Assembly (NCBI GenBank): GCA_026686845.1
Contig: JAIVEN010000016.1
Coordinates: 33,948,001 to 34,012,000, forward strand
Reading direction: 5' to 3'
DNA length: 64,000 bases
Source: Adenanthera pavonina
Taxonomy: Eukaryota; Streptophyta; Magnoliopsida; Fabales; Fabaceae
The position numbers were made by a program, and so were the translations under genes. This document shows positions 55,423-64,000 of the stretch, piece after piece (position 1 is the stretch's first letter; each line of letters opens with the position of its first letter). The notes under the pieces are model-generated. The model was not told where the DNA came from. It saw only the letters and a program-made list of their open reading frames with translations, and did not search any database.

Positions 55423-56278
55423 TGATAGAGGATGGCTTGGACAAATTTAGGAACATGGTAGGAGACCTTATCACTTGGAAAGATTCAAGCCCAAGAGAAG
55501 CTCATTGGAAGAGATTACTTAAAAGATCTTGTGCTTGACTAAAATAGCATGTGACTTAAGCATTATTGGGCTTAATTAGTGTTAATTTGGTTTTTATTAA
55601 TTATGGGCTGAATTATGTTGAGTAATAAAGCCCAATTGGTCAAATAATAGTCTTTTTGATAGCTCATCTTGTAAATAAACATGTCATGTGCCAAACATTT
55701 GATTTCATTAATGTGGTGGAATGTTTATAAGGGCTTAGACATTATTTTTATTATTTTCATTGAATTTTCATCATTTATTTTTAGAATTTTATTTTATTAG
55801 TTTTTTTAAGTCCAATAGGAGTGTTATTTGAGAACAAAGTCTCATAATCCTATTAGGACTACTTGAACCCAAATTAATTAAGGTTTCTATGCTTATTAGA
55901 TTAGATTTTACCTTGCCTATTTAAGGCTAACTTTCATGTACATTTTTCAGATTTGAATGATTAAAGTTTTAGACTTTTGTGAGTTTCTCTTGCGTTCTTT
56001 GAGTGCTAGAGTGAACTACGACTTATTAAGGAATTGGTCCTTCCCTGTGGCTTCACCGGAACTAGGGTTCAAGAGATTGGTTCTCTTGGGTTTTATTTCA
56101 CAAGACCAACATCTATCATTCTTATCTTCTCTATTATTATTTTCTTTTGCTACTGTTTTTCTCCGTTTTGTTCATTTTCTCTGCGTCTTGTCTTTGTGTT
56201 CCTTGTTTCGCAAAGGTCCGGATGTCATACACATCAAAGAGGGTTCTTTGGACGGGTTCCATAAGGGTTCACTTATCA
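55423..56278 (+). mobile_element. Gypsy-type LTR, family F (F1)
   Basis: TGATAGAGGATGGCTTGG to GGTTCACTTATCA, 856 bp. It contains GAGTGCTAGAGTGAAC and GGAACTAGGGTTCAAGAG, the counterparts of family B's GAGTGCCAGAAAG and GGAATTAGGATTC, so F and B are related. It truncates element E. The flanks (CTTTA on the left) do not pair with the bases after 56278. Confidence 0.8.
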
Positions 56279-56280
56279 AA

Positions 56281-56954
56281 TAGAACCCAAGAGAACTGGT
56301 CTCTTGATCCCTAGTTCCGGTGACGCCACAAGGAATGACCACTTCCTTGATAAGTCGCAGTTCGCTCTAGCACTCAAAGAACGCAAGAGAAACTCACAAA
56401 AGTCTGAAACTTTAATCATTCAAATCTGAAAAATGCACATGAAAGTTAGCCTTAAATAGACAAGATAAAATCTAACCTAATAAGCTTAGAAACCCTAATT
56501 AATTTGGGCTCAAATAGTCCTAATAGAATTAGGAGACTTTGGGCTCAAATAACACTCCTATTGGACTTAAAAAAACTAATAAAATAAAATTCTAAAAATA
56601 AATGACGAAAATTTATAAAAAAAAAATAAAATAATATCTAAGCCCTTATAAACATGCCAACACATTAATGAAATCACATGTTTGGCACATGACATATTTA
56701 TTTACAATGTAGGCTATCAAAAAGACTAATATTTGACCAATTGGGCTTTATTACTCAATATAGTTCAGCCCATAATTAATTAAAACGAAATTAATACTAA
56801 TTAAGCCCAATAATGCTTAAGTCACATGCTATTTTAGTGAAGCACATGATCTTATAAGTAATCTCTTCCAATGGGCTTCTCTTGGGTTTAAATCTTTCCA
56901 AGTGATATGGCCTCCTACCATGTTCCTAAATTTATCCAAGCCATCCTCTATCAC
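56281..56954 (-). mobile_element. Family F LTR 5' part in inverted orientation (F2)
   Basis: This is the reverse complement of the first ~675 bp of F, ending CCTCTATCA at 56954. It starts exactly where the plus-strand fragment at 56957 resumes (GGTTCTA / TATTTCTCAAG). The pair F1-F2 is a near-contiguous inverted repeat with only two bases between the arms. Confidence 0.75.
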
Positions 56955-57003
56955 TATTTCTCAAGACCAACATCTATCCTTCTTATTTTCTCTATTATTA
57001 TTT
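56955..57003 (+). repeat. Remainder of F2 in plus orientation
   Basis: TATTTCTCAAGACCAACATC then CTTCTTATTTTCTCTATTATT matches F1 from about 56091. Together with 56281-56954 it is what an in-place inversion of the first part of a second plus-strand F LTR would leave. Confidence 0.65.
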
Positions 57004-58018
57004 TATTAATAAGATTTGAAATAAATTGAAATAACTTAATCCATGAAAAAAGTTGGATTAACCAACGTGATTTCACTTTATCCTAATATAAAAGTTTAGC
57101 AAGTGATTAATACTAATTAATTATTCCAAATTTTATAATGAGATAAATCTATATTTATTATTACATATTCAACAAAAAAATTATCTTAATTATTTAGGAA
57201 ATTTAATGGAATAAAATTATTTAGGTATTTTATATAGTTACCATAAATTCCAATAAAACATATTAGTATTTTTAAGCTAAGGATTTAACATATTAATTAA
57301 AACATTGGAAAATTTAAAAATAATTCGGGTGATGTCTAATTTGTGAAATTAATATTAAGTAATGTTACTTTTGAATTGATGATCAATAAAATTAAAATTT
57401 TATCATAAATTAATTATTATGAGAAATCATAACAAATTTAAATTAAAGCTTTCAATGCAATTTTGAAATATCATTGGCAAATTAAATTATGAAACGTTAT
57501 ATTATTCTAAAATAAATACATTTCTGTTTTATAAGAAAAATAAATATATTTCATACCATAATTCATTTATTATTGAAGGAAACTATATTGCTAAATTTCA
57601 TAATTTTGAAAAAAAATTTCATCTGCTATCATTAATTTCTATTAATTTGGCAAATGATATGATTTTTCTATTAAGAAGTTATTAATAATAACTTGAAGTT
57701 GAATCAAGTACTCCAAATGCGCATATATAAATATATAATTCAAATAAAATTGATCAAATAAAGCAATTTACACTTAAATAATAAATATTGATAAAAAAAA
57801 TTCAAATCAAACAGATTTTATAGCAAATTCCAAACTTGATTTCAAAACTGAAAATAAATACAGCAAAAGTCACTCAACAAGCGAAACAATAATATATTAT
57901 TCTTTAACATCACACACATATATATATTATTTGAAACCAGAGGCATTCGAATGATATGAATTGAAGGCATTGGAAACTGAATATACAGAGTAAAAGTCAC
58001 TCGCCATTGTGCTACTTG
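57004..58018. other. Very AT-rich, no gene
   Basis: AT content is extreme, with TATATATA runs near 57725 and 57915. No coding signal or terminal repeat was found. Confidence 0.4.
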
Positions 58019-58758
58019 TATCAAACACAAGAACAACAATAAACAAAAACTGAAAAGTAGAGACGATGAAAATAAGAAGACTGAAACAAAATGTTAGTCG
58101 AAGGAAATAGATTCCAAGAGAACTCGTCTCTTGAATCTTAACTCTGGACGCCACAAGGATCACTACTCCTTGATAAGTTCTCATTCTTTCTTGCACTCAA
58201 GGATGAGCAAGAAAGAACTCACTGAACAACAACAAAGTTGCTGAAAAGAAATTCATTCATTCAATTGTGTAGAAAACCTTACAAAGTGGTGCCTATTTAT
58301 AGACGGAAAAAGGCTACCAAGAATCCCTAGGAATAATAAGTATTAAATATTCCTAAAAGGTGACACCTCATTATACAATGAATCTAGACATAAGGTGCTG
58401 AATTAATTCTCCAAAGATGGCTCCTATCACCTTTTTCAAATTAGGAAACAAACTTAAAAGGAAATTAGCAAAAAGTAGCCTAATTTAAATAGGAAACTTT
58501 TGACCTAAATATTAATCATATAAAAACGTCACTTTTAATGGTTACATGAGAACCACACATTGTCTTCAAGTTATATCTCCCAAATGGGCTTGTTTTGGAC
58601 TTGGACCATTAGCTTATATGTTTGGAAGCATTTTTCATACTTTCTAGCTCTTTTTTTAGGCTGCAACTTGATTCAAATAGTTGGACTTCATGCTCTTTCC
58701 AAGTTCATTGCCATGTCCAAGGACTCCAAATGCTTCATGCCTCAATCGTACTCTATCA
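58019..58758 (-). mobile_element. Gypsy-type LTR (family B), 3'-truncated
   Basis: It matches 4431-5158 closely, from ATCAAACACAAGAACAAC to CGTACTCTATCA. On the minus strand it starts TGATAGAGTACG at 58758 and lacks the final ~80 bp. It helps define the family B consensus. Confidence 0.8.
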
Positions 58759-59842
58759 AATGTCATGCAAAGCAAAAGGGACGTTAGTTAGCTAGAAACA
58801 TCTTTGATGGGCAACTGACATTATACGATCGGTACTTCAAAATTTAAACCAAAATGAAGGAAAAGTTTTGTTGCTATATACAATATATATATGGTTGGAA
58901 TTAATTAGAAGCAGTTTGCATGTGATAAGGTGTATGGAGTGTGAGTGTTTATATATATAAAAATTAATATAAATAACTTTGGCCAAAAGAAAAACACAGG
59001 AAAAAATGGTCATAGCATCATTGGTTCAATGTGTCTTCAATTGCATCTGAAAATGTATATTCCACGTCACGATGTAATATGATAGCAAAACATACATAAT
59101 TAGGACATAGAAAACACATATTCACAGCAGTATTAATATAGTGAGTGCAACAGCAAAACATACAAAATAAAATCTGAAGACAGAAAAAAAAAGAAAGAAA
59201 CAATTCAAAACTTTGTCATGGGAATAAAAGTCCTAAGCTTGCTGCAGATGATGAGAGCATTGTCTTTAGCCATGCAAGAAAATTCCAAAGAAACAATTCA
59301 CGTCACAGCTTGTGATATGCTTCAATAGGCTATGCTAGGAATATATACATCACATGGTGGATACTATCGAGCTGTATGCCTGCAGACAAAATTACTTTAA
59401 TATTGATCCCTATTAAATGATAATGATAATATTGATTTCTAGCTAATTGTAACTGATTTGGGAGAAATACTCGAATTTCAAAATTCATGAATCAAATATT
59501 AACATTGATGATGACAACATTGAATTGAATTATATCAACCAACATTTATGTGGTTTGGAAGTTTTTTAATTGTAACTGAAATAGAAACAGAAATAATTGA
59601 ATTGAATACAAATTTGAATCAAATATATGATTTACAAGAATAGTAACATTGTACAATATCTATGATTAATTTAAAAGAGACCTACACACTATAGCATGAA
59701 AATGTGAATAAAAAAATGATGTTAATTTTTGAAATTGCCCTTGAATTTTAAAAAAGAAAAATTTAAGCGCAGGGGGGACGATAGACATGGACTGATGGTG
59801 ATGATAGCATTAGTGAAATGAGAAGAGCATTTGAAGGAAGAG
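58759..59842. other. Unassigned sequence between LTRs
   Basis: Less repetitive in look. It holds a 36-codon ORF at 59218-59328 (MGIKVLSLLQMMRALSLAMQ and so on) and TATATATA runs. No family recognised. It could be original host sequence, such as the non-coding part of a gene. Confidence 0.3.
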
Positions 59843-61310
59843 TGTTAGGTTTGCTGGCTTCCCAAGAGTGGGGTGAATTGAGAAGTTTAAAATTTTCTAC
59901 AAAATTGTAAAAGAGCAATTAAAGTCAAGGTTGCAGAAAATAGAGTGAAAATATAAAAGGGCAGTTTGCAAGGTAGAGAAAGGGAGGACATAAAGATTTA
60001 TCCTGGTTTGGTCTTCTCCTCTTGACCTACGTCCAGTCCTCAAGCCACAATTTGAGATTTTTCACTATCTTGCAAGAATTCAGTAGGCTCCTTGCAATGC
60101 CACTGTACAGCCTTGTGCTCTGTTCTAAAAGCTTACAAATTTTCACTTTGCACTCTAGTAAAGTGTTTCCTAAATCCCTTGTGAAAACTCTTCACAAGAA
60201 AATCTTTCTTCTAGATAAAGAAAATATTTGATACAGAAAGAAAAACTCTCTAATACAAAGTAAATGTGACAGTTGATGTGCAATAAATGAAGTGTGAGTG
60301 AATAGAAGGTTTTGTCTAATGATTTCAACAGAGTTTCGGTATTTATAGATTTGTGTCTTAACTATACGTTAGACACAAGATCTAGCCGTTACAGACATTA
60401 CCCAACGGTTACTTTGCAAAATTAGCTATTTACCAGCCGCATTTAATGTGTCTGACATTTTAAAAGTTGAATTTTAGGCTGTCAACAAATGAATTTTGCG
60501 ACGATCATAAGTTAAAGACTTGAACGTTGAACTTCCAAAATTTGTCTGTTTAAAAGTGAAATTCGTATGTACGTTTTGACAAATATTTCCCACGTTAGAA
60601 CATACGACTTTTCAAGTTTAAAGTGTATCTGTTAAGTATGAACAATTGTCTCATATTGCTACAGTGCACTCAAAATTTGAATTTTGGGGAACCAAAGTTC
60701 GTTTGTTAACAAGTGACTCAATATGGCACGAGTTCTATTATTTGAAATTTGAATTTTGAACTTTCAAAATTCATTTGTCAGAGGAACCTCTAATTAAACT
60801 TACACATTCTCATTTCAAAGTTCAAATTTTGAAAACTAAAGTTCGTCTATCAGAGGGACAAACTTTAAACTCTTTTTGTACTCTAATATCAGATGAATTT
60901 TGTCATTGCTTCAGATGAATTTTCCATTTTTCACAAATTATGCTTGACTCGAAATTCAAATTTCAATCAGTTGAAATTTGTCTGTCAAGTAACATCTCTT
61001 TAACTTCGAATTTCAGTTGCCAAAGTTTGAATTTTCAATAATACATATGGAGTTTAACAGTTCAAAATTCATTTGTTAGTCAGTACTTTTCAAATTTAAC
61101 ATAAGTTAGTATAAGATAGTAAAAAAATACATATTTAAAATGAGTGTGTGAGATCAAAGCCTTTTACTCTGTGAATACTGTGAGAAATCCTACAAACTAA
61201 TTCTTTACTTATTTCTTCCTTGATTTCTTCACTTGAGTACTCTTATACTCCTTTGATATTTTCCTTCCAATCTCCAGTTGTTTGGAATCATCAAAACACT
61301 TGACTTAACA
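59843..61310 (-). repeat. 3' LTR of R3
   Basis: 1468 bp, TGTTAAGTCAAGTG at 61310 to CAAACCTAACA at 59843. It carries decayed versions of the CAGACGAA / AAATTCGAATTT motif pairs between 60450 and 61080, and a TATA-like box near 60340 (minus strand TATAAATACCG). Confidence 0.85.
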
Positions 61311-61325
61311 TTCTCCCCCTTTTTT
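61311..61325 (-). promoter_or_regulatory. Polypurine tract of R3
   Basis: AAAAAAGGGGGAGAA on the minus strand, directly before the LTR start, as in R1 and R2. Confidence 0.85.
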
Positions 61326-61600
61326 ATGATGACAAAATAACTTTCAAACTGGATTAGTACTTGGATTTGCTTCCAAGAGCTCCCCCTCAATATTTGCATT
61401 AAAGTTTGAAAATAAGTACAACATATACAATAGAGTAGAAGGAAAATATGGAATCACATTGTATTAGTTCATTCAAGGTTCAGTATAGTGATATGACATT
61501 GCAAGCATGGTATTTCAAAGCAACATTGTCATTTCATTACATGGGATACAACAAACATAAACAAGCAGTACAAGTAAAAATAAGCATCCCTAAGATCTAA

Positions 61601-63795
61601 TCATTTCTCCTTAGGTTTGGATTTCTTGCTGTAAGTCTTGCTAAAATGCCCTGTTATAGTCTTCTTAGTTTGCTCAGACTTTTTCTCCCCTTTTTTTGGC
61701 ATCGTCAGGGGCTTGAACAAGCATAGCTGGAGGAGGAATCTGTGACACTGGAATTGCATGAAGAGGAACAAGAACAAATGGCATAGTGGAGGGTATATGT
61801 GGAAGAGGTACGGATGATGGTGACTCAAGTAGGTCATCCTCAGCATCATCGACTATCTCCTAAACTTCCTTCTGAAGGTTGGCAAACCTGGCCCTTTATG
61901 TTATTGACATGCCGTATTGAGGAGATTAAGGTTGAGGGGCAGGAGGAGAAAACATTTCATCAAGCATTTGTTTTTTAGCTTGCACAATGGCCTTATGTGT
62001 AATAGCTGCAATATTTATATAGGGAACTTGGCTTCTTTCCTCATTTAGTGCAACCTAAATGATTGGTGCAGAGGTGATGGCTGCTACAAGCTTCTCCATT
62101 TGCTCAAATTCTGGAATTGACATAATTGATTCCTAAGCATCTTTCATCATAGGCTCATGAGAACTTGCTTCCTGAGGGACCTCTTCCTCCGTGCTATAGC
62201 CCAAGGGTAGACTAGGGCTTGTCTCACTGCTAGACGCCTATGGGGTGGCCATAGTGCCAGCAGCCTCAGTAGCAACATTTTTCAGCATCAAGCTCAGCAG
62301 AGTTTAGCTTGAAGGGGCTTGGAGGTTCAAGAATGAGAGACTTGGTAGGTTCAGGGGGTCCAGGCTGAGGTGGAGTTGATGTAAAGGGGATAACACTTTT
62401 GATGTTTTCATAGGCATCAGCAATCAATTTCATGTTCTTTGCCAATTGTGTGATCTAACCCTGAAGGTGAGCAAGCTTAGCATCCTGTTCATCTCTGATG
62501 CTCAGCATGAGTGTAGAAAGGTTATCATATAGCTCAATGATTTGGTTGGCTTAGCCCAGGTTAGAGGAGTGGATGACTGAGGTGTCTGAGATGGCTTTGC
62601 TAGAGGTGAAATGGGATGTGATGGTTATGGTGGGGTATGCTGGGCTAGTTGTGATGAGGGCTGAGTATATGGTATGGCTGCAAAGGTCCTTGCTTATGAT
62701 TGACCATCTTCAAAGAATAGGTTCTCTGACTTTCCAGCTCCTTTGCCAACCTATCTTCCTTCTTTTCTTTTAATGCCTATCTGTTACAATTCCTTCCCCT
62801 TGAAGACTTCAGTGGGCTTGCCTTTCCCTTTCTCCAAGTGTTGTATTCCAGCATACTGAAGTATTTTGGTGATGATAGATGCAAAAGGCAAAGTGGAATC
62901 TCTCCTTTGATCTCGTGCCTTAATCATACGTTGAAGGATGATATAGCTCATATTCAATATCTTTCCACGTATCAGTGCAGTCATCACATGAGCTTTAACC
63001 CTTATAATCAGATTAAAGGTTCCCCCTTTGTTGAATATGTTCCTGGACACAATATAGTGTAGGATTATGACTTGAACACTTAGATCAGAGGGCTTCAGCA
63101 GACTTAGGGGAGGCCTATTCTCATGCCTTCTGAACAGGGTATTCAAGACTGTGCTCTCCTTGTAATTTAAGAATGGACCACCTTCCTTATCCGCATTTTC
63201 ATCCTTATCCATGTATCTTGAGGTGGTGATATCATTCTTCAGGCCATCTTGCCCAGCGATTTCTAAAACTTAGTTAAAGGTTTCATCAGAGAGCAGTAGA
63301 GTTCTGGACCTCAAATTGACCTGCCATTTCTCTTTTCTTTTGTTGTACAACAAACCAGCATACCATGTTTTGATTACCTCATCATCATATTTCTCCTTTA
63401 TTTCCAATAGGTTTTTATATCTCACCAACCATAGCCTAGCATCAAATTGTTGGAAATAAGAAATTCTTCCAAATTCGTACAGTGAGGTTTGATTACCTTC
63501 TTATTGAGGAATTTGCTGGTATACTCTTCCAGGATGTGAGCATTGCTCCACAATGGCTTAGTGGTTACTAGAATCCCTCAAATTCAGTACTGGACAAGGC
63601 AGAGGCAACAGCAGTAGAGATAGGCTTCTTCGAATCAGCCTTGGGAGTTACTTTTGGCCATTTGGATGGTGTTTCCTTGCTGGATTCACCTTTCCTTTTC
63701 TGAGTTTCTCCTCCCTTAGAGGCATACTGAGACTTAACTGTTCTCTTTAGTCTAGACTTTCCTTTACCCGCATTTGGATTTTTTACCCTTGTCAT
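61601..63795 (-). pseudogene. R3 gag-like protein, broken
   Basis: It starts MTRVKNPNAGKGKSRLKRT at 63795 and is interrupted by a stop near 63568 after STEFEGF. The next preserved stretch (63212-62784) reads GPFLNYKESTVLNTLFRR, FNLIIRVKAHVMTALIRG and then, in the same frame, IILQRMIKARDQRRDSTLPF. This shows that the two frames at 28263/28260 were once continuous. It ends with the basic tail GHFSKTYSKKSKPKEK at 61601. The middle (62780-61850) is Pro/Ser-rich and has many stops. Same domain as the ORF at 27358. Confidence 0.65.
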
Positions 63796-64000
63796 TCTCG
63801 TGATTGATTGTTGCAGAAAGATGTGAGGAAGGGGTTTATAAGATGCGAAAAGGAGTTTAAATAGTGGGAAATGAAGATTCACTGATGGAATTGATGAGAA
63901 ATTAAGAGAGGAGGTGAATAGATTTGGGAGAGAGACGAATAGGGTTGCATCTATTCAGAGCGAGACCCCTCATTTTTGCTTTTGTAACCATTCAACAGAC

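Larger units (their letters stand above)
59843..64000 (-). mobile_element. R-family element, copy R3, continuing beyond the window
   Basis: Minus-strand order: leader (64000-63796), gag-like ORF (63795-61601), 3' untranslated region, polypurine tract (61311-61325) and 3' LTR (59843-61310). Any 5' LTR would lie beyond 64000. The leader ends TCACGAG before the ATG and begins GTCTGTTGAATGG, matching the leader at 27150-27357. Confidence 0.8.

Noticed and set aside
59218..59328. Short ORF MGIKVLSLLQMMRALSLAMQ... as a small gene
   Set aside because: 36 codons without recognisable family or supporting signals. Noted only within the unassigned stretch.
1..64000. tRNA, rRNA, CRISPR array, bacterial operon or viral integration
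   Set aside because: No cloverleaf or rRNA-like stretch, no regularly spaced identical repeats with unique spacers, and no bacterial gene spacing. The only RT and integrase sequences are plant copia and gypsy types.

Overview
The window is AT-rich plant nuclear DNA, most likely from a eudicot. It has plant-type Ty3/gypsy and Ty1/copia LTR retrotransposons, a CACTA (En/Spm-like) DNA transposon, a MITE, decayed host-gene remnants with GT-AG introns, and no prokaryotic gene organisation. The species cannot be named from the sequence. I see no intact host gene, tRNA, rRNA or CRISPR array. This looks like a repeat-rich, probably heterochromatic block in which almost every segment is a transposon, a solo LTR or a broken gene.

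Layout. (1) 196-6620: minus-strand non-autonomous LTR element of 'family R', split by a solo R LTR (3553-5825, TSD TAGGA) that itself contains a solo gypsy LTR (4352-5158, TSD ATCTG). (2) 6625-18121: minus-strand Ty1/copia element, split by a solo gypsy LTR (9073-10031) and by a 7-kb CACTA element (10777-17752, TSD TTT). (3) 18122-28498: truncated long LTR of 'family D', then the 3' half of an R element (19908-24042), a gypsy LTR fragment, two inverted GeBP/DUF573-like gene fragments (25500-26240), and the 5' half of an R element (26815-28498). The two R halves share a near-identical 369-bp end and stand in permuted order. (4) 29545-40500: a Russian-doll stack. A ~115-bp tandem repeat holds a MITE, which holds a D solo LTR (TSD ATTAT), which holds a full-length but dead CRM-like Ty3/gypsy element (31045-38655). 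(5) 40578-41787: minus-strand NOP58/NOP5-like pseudogene with four recognisable exons. (6) 43741-51489: a decayed R LTR, then a minus-strand D-type LTR carrying a D solo LTR (TSD AATAT), a ~1-kb tandem duplication and a gypsy solo LTR. (7) 51490-58758: HMG-box-like fragment, non-autonomous gypsy-like element with a solo LTR in it (TSD CCATA), a head-to-head inverted LTR pair, and a truncated LTR. (8) 59843-64000: minus-strand R element running out of the window.

Functional logic. The CRM-like element carries gag, protease, RT, RNase H and integrase remnants and could once have mobilised the relatives that share its TGAT...ATCA termini. Family R encodes only a putative-plant-transposon-protein-like, gag-like ORF, has no visible protease, RT or integrase, and must depend on partners. 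Its LTRs carry arrays of a CAGACGAA / TTCGAA motif pair. At least seven solo or near-solo LTRs against one two-LTR element point to strong LTR-LTR recombination. The insertion order can be read directly from nested target-site duplications.
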